A stretch of DNA of 64,000 nucleotides from Siphonodentalium dalli (GCA_032622095.1 CP136063.1:266965426-267029425), one strand, 5' to 3'; positions 32,946 to 45,152 are shown, numbered from the stretch's first letter. The notes: generated from the sequence alone by a model not told the origin. Translations and numbers: made by a program.

Positions 32946-35634
32946 AGAACGGTAAGGATTTCGACCAATTTGACGGCATGGGTGGGTGACCCGCCCCAAA
33001 TACCACCTAGAAACACCCCGACCCCCCACCCATCACCCCCGGGGGGTGCCACCCCGAGGGGGTGAAAATGGGGTATGGACCATTTTCGAGAACGGTAATG
33101 ATTTCGACCGATTTGACGGCATGGGTGGGTGGCCCGCCCCAAATACCACCTAGAAACACCCCGACCCCCCACCCATCACCCCGGGGCGTGTCATCCCGAG
33201 GGGGTGAAAATGGGGTATGGACCATTTTCGAGAACGGTAAGGATTTCGACCGATTTGACGGCATGGGTGGGTGGCCCGCCCCAAATACCACCTAGAAACA
33301 CCCCGACCCCCCACCCATCACCCCCGGGGGGTGTCACCCCGAGGGGGTGAAAATGGGGTATGGACCATTTTCGAGAACGGTAAGGATTTCGACCGATTTG
33401 ACGGCATGGGTGGGTGGCCCGCCCCAAATACCACCTAGAAACACCCCGACCCCCCATCCATCACCCCCGGGGGTGCCACCCCGAGGGGGTGAAAATGGGG
33501 TATGGACCATTTTCGAGAACGGTAAGAATTTCGACCGATTTGACGGCATGGGTGGGTGGCCCGCCCCAAATACCACCTAGAAACACCCCGACCCATCACC
33601 CCCGGGTAAGGTAAGGATTTCGACAGATTTTTCAGTGCAGCGTGTGTCATAAGCGGGCGTGGCACTTTTTCCGTGCAGTGTGTGCATAAGTCGGCGTGGC
33701 ACTTTTTAATGCAGCGTGTGTTATAAGTGGGCGTGTGTTATAAGCGGGCGTGGCACACTTTTTCAGTGCAGCGTGTGTTATAATGGGCGTGACACTTTTT
33801 TAGTCCAGCGTGTGTTATAAGTGGGCGTGTGTTATAAGTTCAGCGTGTGTTATAAGTTGGCGTGGCACTTTTTTAATGCAGCGTGTGTTATAAGTGGGCG
33901 TGGCACTTTTTAATTGCAGCGTGTGTTATAATTGGGCGTGGCACTTTTTCAGTGCAGCGTGTGTTATAAGTGGGCGTGACACTTTTTAAGTGCATCGTGT
34001 GTTATAAGTGGGCGTGGCACTTTTTCAGTGCAGCTTGTGTTATAAGTGGGCGTGGCACATTTTTAGTTCAGCGTGTATTATAAGTGGGCGTGGCACCTTT
34101 TTTAGTGCAGCGTGTGTTATAAGTGGGCGTGTGTTATAAGTGCAGCGTGTGTTATAAGTGACACGCCAACTTATAACACACGCCCACTTATAACACACGC
34201 TGGACTAAAAAAGTGCCACGCCCACTTATAACACACGCTGCACTTATAACACACGCCCACTTATAACACACATTGCACTAAAAAAGTGCCACGCCCACTT
34301 ATAACACACGATGAACTAGAAACGTGCCACGCCCACTTATAACACAAGCTACATTGAAAAAAGTGCCACGCCCACTTATAACACACGCTAAACTAAAAAA
34401 GTGCCACGCCCACTTATAACACAAGCTGCACTGAAAAAGTGCCACGCCCACTTATAACACACGCTGCACTTAAAAGGTGCCACGCCCACTTATAACACAC
34501 GCTGCACTGAAAAGGTGCCACGTCCACTTATAACACACGCTGCAATTAAAAAGTGCCACGCCCACTTATTACACACGCTGAACTGAAAAGGTGTCACGCC
34601 CACTTATAACACACGCTGCATTAAAAAAGTGACACGCCAACTTATAACACACACGCCCACTTATAACACACGCCCACTTATAACACATGCTGGACTAAAA
34701 AAGTGCCACGCCCACTTATAACACACGCTGCACTGAAAAAGTGCCACGCCCGCTTATAACACACGCTGCACTGAAGGTCGAAATCCTTTCCGTTCTCGAA
34801 AATGGTCCATACCCCATTTTCGCCCCCTCGGGGTGGCACCCCCCGGGGGTGATGGGTGGGGGTCGGGTGTTTCTAGGTGGTATTTGGGGCGGGCCACCCA
34901 CCCATGCCGTCAAATCGGTCGACATCCTTACCGTTCTCGAAAATGGTCCATACCCCATTTTCACCCCCTCGGGGTGGCACCCCCCGGGGGTGATGGGTGG
35001 GGGGTCGGGGTGTTTCTAGGTGGTATTTGGGGCGGGCCACCCACCCATGTCGTCAAATCGGTCGAAATCATTACCGTTCTCGAAAATGGTCCATACCCCA
35101 TTTTCACCCCCTCGGTGTGGCACCCCCCGGAGGTGATGGGTCGGGGTGTTTCTAGGTGGTATTTGGGGCGGGCCACCCACCCATGCCGTCAAATCGGTCG
35201 AAATCCTTACCGTTCTCGAAAATGGTCCATATCCCATTTTCACCCCCTCGGGGTGGCACCCCCCGGGAGTGATGGGTGGGGGGTCGGGTGTTTCTTGGTG
35301 GTATTTGGGGCGGGCCACCCACCCATGCCGTCAAATCGGTCGAAATCCTTACCGTTCTCGAAAATGGTCCATACCCCATTTTCACCACCTCAGGGTGGCA
35401 CCCCCCGGGGGTGATGGGTGGGGGTCGGGGTGTTTCTAGGTGGTATTTGGGGCGGGCCACCCACCCATGCCGTCAAATCGGTCGAAATTCTTACCGTTCT
35501 CGAAAATGGTCCATACCCCATTTTCACCCCATCGGGGTGGCACCCCCGGGGGTGATGGGTGGGGGGTCGCGGTGTTTCTAGGTGGTATTTGGGGCGGGCC
35601 ACCCACCCATGCCGTCAAATCGGTCGAAAGCGAC
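32946..35634. repeat. 2.7-kb palindrome made of two satellite tiers
   Basis: Left arm: about 4.6 units of a ~142-bp GC-rich satellite (32946-33608), then ~38-bp units (33609-34159). The right arm mirrors this: inverted 38-bp units (34169-34776), then about six inverted 142-bp units (34777-35634). The centre is the inverted pair CGTGTGTTATAAGT / ACTTATAACACACG around a 9-base spacer at 34160-34168. Proline/glycine-rich frames in the 142-bp units are repeat artefacts. Confidence 0.92.
33609..34159 (+). repeat. 38-bp satellite, left arm
   Basis: The unit consensus is CAGCGTGTGTTATAAGTGGG followed by CGTGGCACTTTTTCAGTG, with length variants lacking the second half. About 14 units. Confidence 0.9.
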
Positions 35635-35689
35635 ATTTTTGAAAATAAGGAATAAGGAATAGGGAATAAGTTCCAATTGTCATGTCTGT

Positions 35690-35918
35690 AATTCAATGAC
35701 AGATTTTGAGATAATCCATTTTGAATTATCAGGAAATTTTGGCAAAATGTAAAACCAATTCAAACAGAAATTCAATGACAGATTTTGAGATAATCCATTT
35801 TGAATTATCAGGAAATTTTGGCAAAATGTAAAACCAATTCAAACAGAAATTCAATGACAGATTTTGAGATAATCCATTTTGAATTATCAGGAAATTTGGG
35901 CAAAACGTGCTGCCGACT
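35690..35918 (+). repeat. 79-bp tandem repeat, about 2.9 units
   Basis: Units start AATTCAATGACAGATTTTGA at 35690, 35769 and 35848 and are nearly identical. The array abuts the palindrome's right edge through a run of AATAAGGAAT repeats. Confidence 0.9.
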
Positions 35919-36068
35919 AATGTTTGTCTCTTGACTCGGGTTCGAGGAGATTCATTTGTTTATTCTGGCACATAACAAATTAGACAGTACATGTACTAGC
36001 GAATTTGTCAATTCAAACCGGTACGCATTCGGGTACAGATAAACTACTCCCGTATATCGGTACACGTG

Positions 36069-36910
36069 TTTAGCTCAACTCAAAGTAAAGTTTGAGCTAT
36101 TGCCATGGGTTGGCGTCAGTCGTCCGTCTAGCCGTGCGTCTGGACGTCCGTCCGTCAACAATTTCCTTCGGCACGCCATATACAGGTCCATCCCTCAACC
36201 GATCTTCACCAAACTTCATATGTAGTTTTAGTGTGACCTATAAATGGGAACTATCGAATTTTTCCGAATTTTGAAGAACAAACATGGCCGCCAGCAGCCA
36301 TCTTGGATTTCAAATTCAAATCCATCGACACAGCCTATAGCCCGTATTTATGGCCGGATCATTTTTAAAAGTTGATTGTGATCACTTGTAGATGGGAGCA
36401 ATCGAATTAGAACGATTTTCGGGAACCTCCTATTTTGACCGAAATTTGTTGAAAAACGTGGCCGACAGCAGCCATCTTGGAATTTACTCTTTGTATGACT
36501 AAATCATTCGGCATACCCTACAGGCCACATTAAACTTCATATGGATCTTCGGGTAACCCCTAGATGAGAGCCTCCTATTTTGACCGAAATTTGTAAATAA
36601 AAAAAACATGTGCGCCAACAGCCACCTTGGATTTCAAATTTGAATCAATCGGCACATCCCGCAGACGGTATATATTGGATAATTAATTTGAAAATTAGAG
36701 GCATGTTTAGAATCACCTCCAGATGAGAGCTATCAAATTTGAAAATTTTTCGATGAAAACATGGCCACCGGGAGCCATCTTGGGTCACCACCACACTTCA
36801 TATGGATCTTCGGGGTGACCTCTAGTTTACTTTCCTTCTTCTGTACATTGTCTTCATTGCTCAGCAAAACATTAACTCTTCCCAAGTTGAGTTACAGTGT
36901 CTTAGACACT
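36069..36910 (-). repeat. Family D dispersed copy, reverse orientation
   Basis: Starts TTTAGCTCAACTCAAAGTAA and ends CCCAAGTTGAGTTACAGTG, the inverse of family D boundaries. Contains about five diverged units with GCCATCTTGG and TTCATATGGATCTTCGG. Confidence 0.8.
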
Positions 36911-37024
36911 TTCATTTTGATCACAAACTGTTTGGCGGGTACAATTCGATTGGTAATGTATATGGTGAGCCAACTGCAACAAAATTGATACATAAGATAT
37001 AGAGACAATGTTATTCGCATTCGC

Positions 37025-37136
37025 TTACTTGGCCGACGATAGAAGATTTATACCATTATCATGGGGATGATGGGTCTCTGGATAATCAGTTGTATTCATT
37101 AGGGACGAGGCGACAATGGGAGGGTTGGGTCTTTCA
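37025..37136 (-). CDS. Exon 3 (last) of the three-exon orphan gene
   Basis: Acceptor ATCATTATAG, then one base completing a serine codon and 36 residues (ERPNPPIVASS..NLLSSAK) to TAA. The tail is polar and proline/histidine-rich, as in cytosolic C-termini. Entry phase 2 matches exon 2's exit. The acceptor lacks a strong pyrimidine tract and the plus strand is partly open too, so confidence is moderate. Confidence 0.42.
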
Positions 37137-37331
37137 CTATAATGATGGTAACAATTAGATTTCACAAACGATTTCATAGACCGACCAATTGATGAATAAA
37201 ACAGTTGTAATTTTCAGACTTATAAAATAGGTTATGATAGCTCTAATATATAATTACGTTAGTTAAAATTTTCCAACCGATATTCGGTTTATTGTTTTTA
37301 GATCCAGGGTCTAATAATGTCATACATGTAC

Positions 37332-37833
37332 TTAAAGGCACATGAGGCCTTAGTTATCGAAAATATTCATATTTGTTCCAATCACCGTAAACAGAAAAAC
37401 ATTAAAACGCATACAGTTACGTTCATATATACCATGACCATCCCGTAAACAGCATGTTATCATAAAGATTTACTATATTTCACCTAAGCAAGAGCCTGAT
37501 TGTGTTACAGAAGACAACACAATGCTGCTGGCTAATCACACACAAATGGCATAAACGCTCTTTATTCGTACCATATCAGGAATTCACCAACAAAGAACGC
37601 TCTTTGTGTTTACCATCATAATATAAACAAACACCAGAAAAGTTACTTTTTATGCTTTTGTTTACATAACAATGGTCAAATATATGACAATAACATACTG
37701 TTTATGCGATATTTCTTATTTGTATACGGACAAAGTCTGTCTACATTTTGTTGTTCTTTCTGTTTGTGGCGGTTTTTGACGGGTAGAAATATTTTCACAG
37801 GATACCCACCGCCAAGGCCAACCGTACCTTTAA
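37332..37833. mobile_element. Family P5 MITE (TTAA-flanked), copy 1
   Basis: Begins TTAAAGGCACATGAGGCC and ends CAACCGTACCTTTAA. It closely matches 53214-53729, including ACAGAAAAACATTAAAACGC and CCACCGCCAAGGCCAACCG. It sits in intron 2 of the orphan gene. Non-coding. Confidence 0.8.
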
Positions 37834-38226
37834 AGTCAAATGTAAGATGTATAATGAATGTAATGGAATCTGTCAACAGATCGAAGGGTCGGGGCACAAG
37901 ATGGGAAAATTTATCCCAATTAAGATTGGGGATTTTAGTCTGGATCTAAACCCGGAGTTAAACTTGGAAATGATAAAGAGCGTTACATTATAGTCTATTT
38001 ACAATATGGTTTGAATAGATAACGTTTTCTTCACCTCTGTGCTAAACCCGGTAAACAGCTGAAACTTTCTCAGGCTATATGGTAAGATTTTGCAGACGGT
38101 TTATATATCGGTAGTTCGAGTCTTTGTCAACGTATATTATCCTCACTACAATATACATAATTCTTAAAATTCAAATCGGCCATGCGTTAATGGTAAGGGT
38201 AAAAAATCAGTCACCACATGACATAC

Positions 38227-38366
38227 GATACAGTATCTGCAGGGTTGTATCCAAAAGTGCAATACGTATATATAGGATAATGGGTAACAACTGTACATTG
38301 TTCCAGCAAATGGATCCGACGAGGCCGCAGGTCGAGATCGTTATATTCGCTGAAATATTGCACAGT
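38227..38366 (-). CDS. Exon 2 of the three-exon orphan gene
   Basis: Acceptor ATATTTAGCTTCAG and donor GTATGT (38221-38226). 46 codons plus two bases, phase 0 in and 2 out. The peptide starts TVQYFSEYNDLDLRPRR and ends YCTFGYNPADTV. It links to exon 1 (phase 0) and exon 3 (phase 2). The opposite strand also has an open frame here, so a search is needed to confirm. Confidence 0.45.
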
Positions 38367-39094
38367 CTGAAGCTAAATATCTATATACAATAACGGATTT
38401 TTTCTTGGCATTTGGAGGTGAGCTTGTGTGTGTGGTTTACAACTTCCTTATATGGTTATTCCTAATTCAAATTGGAATTCCCCAATCAAGTGTTGTCACA
38501 AATTTTACTTGTTTCCATTCTGACGGGTCTGCCTATATATAAATCGGGGTCAACATTATTTAGAGAGCGTTTAATATTTTAGAACATCAAAGATGGTGCC
38601 ATTTGGCGTATGCAAATCAGTGCGATTTGGTATTTCTCACACTTGTTTGAGCTTCAGACGTAATTTATTAAAAATTGGGTGTGATTCTTGCTGGTTACAT
38701 TTGCGATCAAAATTTAACATTGAACCCTATAATGTGGCAATTCTCCTATTTTGGATAAATGGCCATTTTGATTGTGGTGATATGCGCATTACGCAAAACT
38801 ACTAAGTGTGACTCATGCAGATTGATGTAGTTAGGACAATTTTGATGTGATCAGATGGTTTTCGGTGGCCATTTTTTAGACATACGGAATGCGACTAAAA
38901 TAAGGATTGGATGCTCAGGATCAAAGTTTGCATTTTAAAATCGAATTCCAATACATTCGTCTTTACTGAATGTGATCATGTGATGATATATTATATATAC
39001 ATACATGATACATATAATTGTATATTGATTTTGATCATCATATATATCTGACATTCAGACCGATTACAAAAACTAAAATGAGAATAATACTCAC

Positions 39095-39370
39095 CCAGAC
39101 ACTGCCTCGGGGTAAATTACGTACGATTCCTGTCATATCCGAGAAATTAATAGGGATTTCAAACCGAGATCTCATGAAGTCTGTGAAAACGTGGACGAGT
39201 ATGTGAGCGGACAACAATGCACTGAACAAGAATCCAATACCACACAGAACACAATCGGTGTTCAATTCCTTCTCGTCCGACGAATCATCCATTCGCTTGT
39301 ATGGTGTATAAATCGCAACAAATTGGACTAATGTGATTGATGGTACGAAGCTATCGACATATTCAGACAT
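39095..39370 (-). CDS. Exon 1 of an orphan membrane protein gene
   Basis: ATG in good context (AATTATG) followed by 92 codons to a near-consensus donor (GTGAGT, 39089-39094), phase 0. The protein starts MSEYVDSFVPSITLVQFV, has a charged stretch (MDDSSDEKE) and then one likely membrane segment (LCGIGFLFSALLSAHILVHV). Joined to exons 2 and 3 it gives 175 residues, a small single- or two-pass membrane protein with a polar C-terminal tail. No family was recognised. Confidence 0.6.
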
Positions 39371-39391
39371 AATTATAGTGATTGCTCTTAT

Positions 39392-39518
39392 GATCGGAGA
39401 GGAATTCGGGATTGTTATCAGAACAGATCATTTGGGAGCGATCTCACTTGTCGTTGGGCAATTTCAATGTAAGCATGCACTCGCCAGTGTATAGGCTATC
39501 CCGAATTCCTCTCCGATC
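39392..39518. promoter_or_regulatory. 21-bp perfect inverted repeat upstream of the orphan gene
   Basis: GATCGGAGAGGAATTCGGGA (39392-39411, plus one T) recurs inverted at 39498-39518, with an 85-base spacer. It starts 22 bases upstream of the start codon, so it lies in the presumed 5' leader or promoter. It could be a hairpin in the transcript, an operator-like site or a tiny MITE. Confidence 0.7.
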
Positions 39519-40639
39519 CCAACCGCGACAACGTATCCATGTGCATACTCAAGTATGAGGGTATATATTCTCCGATGGGGAGGGGTAACAAATTATAGAT
39601 GCTATACATATTCACGCGACAATTTTCCAGCAACAAAAGCAATGCAATTAAGTGTTAGCAGTATAGTGTCTCCCCGGTCCATGCAGCCAATCCAAACGGT
39701 CCAACCAAACCAAGTTTCAGCAGTACATGTATATAGTGTCTCTGTATATACACACCTGGTCAAGTGGTCCTGCTAATGTGCTATGATGCGGTTGGGTCCT
39801 GCTGAATTGTTATGATGATGTTAGGGCAAACTGATGCTGTTAACAAAAAGTACTGTTATATTTTTGTATTTTGTCTTTTTCTCGGTGTTCCGATAATCTG
39901 AACATATCCAGGAAAGGCCATTATGGGTATCAAACATTCAAAAACACGCGAATTGTTTTCAGACAAAAACCCGCATATTTAGATAAATTAAATAATTTCG
40001 GTCATATTTGTGAACTGAAACGGTCACTAGATGAAAAAATCTAAATTTAGGGGTTGTCATATCCAGTAGTTGGAAGAACCCGTGTGGAAACTCGAAGAAA
40101 ACTGGAATCTAACATGGGGTGCAAATAGAAGTTACTGGAAGGGGTGCATTTATAAACTATATGTGAACTCCCCTAACAGGGACCCTCTAGCCACGCTCCT
40201 GCTAACTCATGATTTAATGTCGAATAACACAGAATAGCCTATACTATTAATATGACTTTAGAACATAACAAAAAACAAACATAAACTTTTCACCCTTGCA
40301 CATGTGCCCCCACCTAAAGATGATCCATGTGCCGGCCTGTCCGAATGATAATTGGGAGAATCAAAATGTGAAGCATATCATTCGCATCTTTGACATCCCA
40401 GCTCTGGTTTGGCGACATCTCATCGCAGGATCGATCTGCGGTGTTGATACCCGAAATTATGGTGGGTTCCCTAACTTCCCATACTTGGACGCATATAGTA
40501 TTGTTGCCAACCACTCTGCAGGCTAGACAATTTTATAGTTTATTAAACATATATTTTTCTATTGATACACGCATTATCCGCCATCAATGACTGATAACTA
40601 TGTTTCAAACGAACTACTTAACGTCAAAAAGTGTCTACT
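39519..40639. other. Spacer with one ambiguous coding candidate
   Basis: 40310-40520 is open in several frames on both strands (for example minus MSPNQSWDVKDANDMLHI after a CCTGCAG acceptor; plus GGFPNFPYLDAYSIVANHSAG). Because several frames compete, no gene is called. Confidence 0.25.
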
Positions 40640-41750
40640 ATCTATATCTATTATATATATTTGCGAATGTCTGTCTTCTGCCTGTCTCTCTGTCTGCCTC
40701 TCTGTGTTGTATAAAAATTCACAGGGGACCAACTAGATGATACCAAAGGGGTCTACTAGGGGTAACCTTTTACGAGAAGGATAATGGTGTGGGTTAGAAT
40801 TGTCTAAAGTGACGCTGTTGTTGTCAGGGGCAGAAAAGGGGGAGGCGCAGAATTTTTTTTGTCCCCGATTGCCACGAAACTTACATATTATCATCCCCAT
40901 GATATTAAGAATCTAATGGTGTGGTTTAAATATGTCAAACATGGCTTCGTTTGAGTCAGGGATGAACGGAAGGGGAGAGGGGCACCATAATTGATCAAAC
41001 TAATTTTAGCGCCGATTTCCACCAAATTGATATGTATTCTTCTTCTTGCTACAATGAATCTAATTGTGCGATTCAAAGACGCCAAATTGGTGTCGTTTGG
41101 ATGAGAGATTGTGGGGGGGGGGGGGGGTGACTAAAATTGTTAAGAATGGGTTTAGTCGCCGATTGCCACCACACTTATACAAAATCATCCCCATGGTATG
41201 AGGAGTCTAACTGTGTGGCTTAAATCTGTCAAAAGTGGCATCATTCGAGACAGGGGTGAACCGAAAGGGAGAGGGGCACCAAACTTGATACACAATATTT
41301 TTATCACCTATTTCCACCAAATTGATACTCGTTCTTAACCGTGATATGAGGAATCTAATCGTGTGATTTAAAGTCACCTATTTCCACCAGATTGATACAT
41401 ATTCTTCTCCATGATACATATTCTTCTCCGTCATACGAGGAATCTAATCGTGTGGTTTAGATACACCAAATTGGTGCCCTTTGGGTGAGAGATATGGGGA
41501 CCTTAAATTTGATACGAATGTGTATACCCAATTTTTTTTTCAACAATTTTATATATATGCATCTCCATAATGAGTCTAAGTGTGTGGTTTAATGGTGACA
41601 AACGTGGAGCCGCTTGGGTCCGAAATAGGGACGGGAGCGTCACCATAACTGATAAAAAATATTTTTAGTACCAATTACCATCAAATTCATACACGTTCTT
41701 CTCGAATGATACGAGGAATCAAATCGTGCTGTCTGTCTTTCTGCCTGTCT
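40640..41750. repeat. Family K degenerate tandem repeat
   Basis: It starts with a GTCTGTCTTCTGCCTGTCTC tail, then about eight diverged ~120-bp units with CCACCAAATTGATAC, ATTCTTCTCCATGATACG and AATCTAATCGTGTGGTTTA, and G runs. Related blocks are at 10.0-10.1, 10.6-10.9, 43.4-43.7 and 44.1-44.5 kb. Confidence 0.75.
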
Positions 41751-41811
41751 GTATGTGTTCTATATATAACCCCAAGTGGTACAATCAAGATGGCACCAAG
41801 GCGGTCTAAGC

Positions 41812-43399
41812 CATGGGCGTAGCCAGCTAGGGTTCGATGGGTTCGGACGAACCCGCCCTTGAAAACAGAATTGCCCCCGTCGCCTGACTTCCAGGGTTCG
41901 AGAGGTCGTTGGCTCGGGCAATTTCGGGGGTTCGTTAAATTAATGCATGATCCCCGAAGTTGCCCGAGCCAACGAACCATCGAAACCTGGAAGTCAGGTG
42001 ACGAGGGAACTTAAGCAGTCGGCAAAAGCATGATCGGCCTATACTAGATTATTTCACATTAAATTGAGGTCCGTATGTCTCAGTGAAATCCACATATACG
42101 CCGGGGCGAAAATTAGATTTTAATGTGAATCAAATCAATAGTCACATGCATGGCATGTCGGCATATGACGTTGCTTGTCTAAAGTGGACAGCATTGTGTT
42201 CAGTTTCAACTAAAGTGACGCTGTATGAATGTGTGCACGTCAAACTAGTTTCCACAGTCATGGGCAATTATGAACGAATATACAGTGTATACAAACACTA
42301 CATGTATAGGGTACATTTTTGGGTGTCAATTTGTATATCGATGACGATGCTTAGGCCTACAGTGCGAGGGTTCAAACACATTATTAGTTGGTGTGTGAGA
42401 CTGTACATGCCCAGTAACTTTTCGATAGATCCGATATAGCCCCAAGGTGGGAACAGCACGTTAGTCCGATGGTTCGATTACAGGCCGGGGTACAGCGCGC
42501 TAGTCCGAGCCACTCCCATGGTTCAGTAGTCAAAGGGTTCAATGGTCCGAGGGTTCAATAGTCAGATGGTTCAAGGGTACGATACTCCGAGGGTGCGACA
42601 GTCCGAGGGTTCAATATATCGAGTGTCCATTAGCGGGACGTGGTGCCGGGGATTTGCGGGTCTCCCCCCAACTTTGTTAAAAATTCAAGTTGGCATGCAA
42701 TAGGTCAGAGTTATAGATTACATGTATTTAGAATAAGTCAAATACAGTATATAGTGTAGGAAAATAAATATACAGGACATTCCAAGCTTTACATATCATG
42801 TTCTACATGCATGTATATATAGATATAATGATAATGGGATAGGCCTATATGCAATGAGTGATTTACTGTCGTTCAATTCCATATATTATATAGCCCAATT
42901 CAGCCAAAAACATAACCATTTTGAGTGCAGGTCTATACAAAACTTCATAAGATCGGAAAGTGATATCATATGCAGATTATATCTGGGTATGGTTGGGTTT
43001 TATCATCGTTCTTTATTATCCTAGTCAATACTATACACGCGGTCACGGTCCCATGCATACATGGAGAAAACATTAGTCCATAAAACTTGATCATGTATGA
43101 AGACAAATACTGCCATGTCATATATTCTCACATAATCGGTAGATCAAATCCAAAACATTATTACTTCTCTAATATACGTGCAGATATTACACAAATAATC
43201 GTAAAATATGCTCCAGATTCGCGCTTGATGGGTAAATTTTTTTGTTCCGGGGGAGCCCCCCTCGGACACCCACCTGCGGGAAAGGGACACTCCCTCGTGC
43301 ACCATTCACACGCGGCGCGGTCGGAGCTTTTCACCTCGGTCCTGTGCCCCTCAAGTTAATAATCGAACCCGCCTTTCAAAAATGCTGGCTACGCCCATG
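41812..43399. mobile_element. 1.6-kb DNA transposon-like element with 4-bp target duplication
   Basis: The ends CATGGGCGTAGCCAGC and GCTGGCTACGCCCATG are perfect inverted repeats, flanked by AAGC on both sides (41808-41811, 43400-43403). The left part contains a ~60-bp-arm hairpin (41872-42008: CCTGACTTCCAGG.. / ..CCTGGAAGTCAGG). Frames inside (42083-42439, 118 codons) show no transposase motif. The interruption splits family K, whose text resumes at 43404. Confidence 0.8.
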
Positions 43400-43403
43400 A
43401 AGC

Positions 43404-43670
43404 GGGGTAACGTTTTACGAGGAAGATAATGATGCCGGTTAAATTTTCTAAAGTGATGCTGTTTGTGTCAGGGGAAGAAAGGGGGGAAGGGCGACAAAAT
43501 TAAAAAAATATGGTGAAATAGTTTTGTCGCCTATTTCCACCAAACGCATAGATAATCACCTCTGCGATATGGCTCTGTTCGAGTCAGCGTTGTAGGGGGG
43601 GGGGGCATCAACAATTGATTTAATAAACTATTTTTAGCGCAGATATCCACCAAATTGATATATGTGACCA
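43404..43670. repeat. Family K repeat, continuation
   Basis: GGGGTAACGTTTTACGAGGA through CCACCAAATTGATA. It is the continuation of the array at 40.6-41.8 kb after the transposon insertion. Confidence 0.7.
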
Positions 43671-43672
43671 GT

Positions 43673-44108
43673 CATATCAAAACCAGTCATAAGTAGAAAA
43701 ATAATTTATTTGAGATATGTGTTGCACGCTATAGAGTGTGATAGTGATAAGCGATGTACATAGGTCGAACACTTAAGGGGGTACCTTGTTGCGGTCCAAA
43801 GTTATAGGATTTCGAAAATCAGTGTCGGCATGAACCGACGATTCCAGAGATAATCGCATTTAAAGACAACATATTAGCTAAATTCTGAATAAAAATACAC
43901 CATTATATGTTCAAATTACAAAAGCACAAAAATATACCTAAATTCACTTTATGCTACTTTATGTCGATAGAGTAGAACTCTATACAAATGTGTCAAAAAC
44001 AAAAATCATAATGTTTCTGATCTTTTGCATTATTATTATATTTTATGTATAAATTTACTCAATATTAGAAATGCCAACTTACGACTGGTTTTGATATGGC
44101 GGGTCACA
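43673..44108. mobile_element. Family T element without palindromic cassette
   Basis: Ends TGTGACCAGTCATATCAAAA and TTTTGATATGGCGGGTCACA, flanked by TA on both sides (43671-43672, 44109-44110). The interior differs from the cassette-bearing T elements at 4877 and 17173. Confidence 0.85.
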
Positions 44109-44110
44109 TA

Positions 44111-44470
44111 TTATTCTTCTCCATGATACGAGGAATATAATCGTGTGATTTAAAGACGCCAAATTGTAATTTGCTGTCGTTTGTGTGAGAGATGGGGGGG
44201 GGGGGGGTCCGATCATAACTAGGATAAGAAATTGCTTAGTTGCTGATTACCACCAAACCTATATATAATCATCTCCAGTATATCATGCATCCACGAGTCT
44301 AATGGATGTGGTTTAAGTTTGTCAAAAGTGGCGCCGTTAAAGTCATGCATGAGGATGACAGTTGCACCAAAGCTGATACAAATATATTTTGTACTAATTT
44401 CCACCAAATTCATACACATTCGTCTCTAATGATACGATGAATTAAATCACACTTGGTGTCGTTTCGGTCG
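44111..44470. repeat. Family K repeat, right part
   Basis: Continues ATTCTTCTCCATGATACGAG immediately after the T insertion, so the T element inserted into family K. Confidence 0.7.
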
Positions 44471-45152
44471 CGGATGGAGAGAGGATAGCAACATTGAATT
44501 AGATAGGTGAAATGGATAATGAGAAAGTGTGGTAACAACAAAATTACAATCCGAGGACGTTCCGACAAAAAACTGATGCTCAAATTCGATCAAGATCACT
44601 TGTTCAGCTGCAATACGCAGATGTGTGACGATCAACGAATCCATCGTCGCATGCATGGGAGACCAGCATACATTTCCCAGGTGAATAAATCCTCCAGATG
44701 AAGGCCTGTATCCAAAAAAATAAGCCATTCTACCCAAATGTCACCTGCGTACCCAGAAATGACAAGAAGGGGTCGGCGATCGAACCAGTGAAATCTTTAG
44801 TTGTATGCATGCAACTGGTGCACGCTACCATTCTGGTTGCAAATAAGCCTCTGTGGGATGACAAGCCATATCTGTTGCACGCAGCGTCCACTTCTGGTCA
44901 ATCGCGTCACAGCCAACTACCTAACTCACAGACTTGAAGCTATGTTGATAGTTACGATAAACATTTATTGCACGATCCTACCCTTATTCCATTCAATAAA
45001 CCCATTCTATAAATTGTGATAATAAGCGTTCGTTTAATAACAGGAAATAGTGCCAGGTGACATTTGACTTCCGGTTTGTCGTCTTTTCACATTCCGTACG
45101 CTACGTCTAAAAATACTATGGCTTCCAATATTTTTCAAACAAACTATAATAA
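44471..45152. other. Possible exons on either strand (unresolved)
   Basis: Plus strand 44507-44698: open frame ending at CAG|GTGAAT (KWIMRKCGNNKITIRG...). Minus strand 44447-44680: open frame after a good acceptor (TTATTTTTTTGGATACAG) with VILIEFEHQFF and SSDCNFVV, vaguely reminiscent of CUB-domain spacing. A plus frame at 44698-44937 follows. The two strands cannot both be coding; neither is called. Confidence 0.3.

Noticed and set aside
33007-35602. Many proline/glycine-rich frames of 70-193 codons
   Set aside because: They read through the 142-bp satellite on both strands; the unit length and mirrored arrangement explain them.
40296-40590. Exon candidates on both strands
   Set aside because: At least four frames are open over the same 200 bp, so openness is not informative; no splice signals favour one clearly.
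42083-42439. 118-codon frame as a transposase of the 1.6-kb element
   Set aside because: No catalytic or DNA-binding motif and a composition like the surrounding AT-rich DNA.
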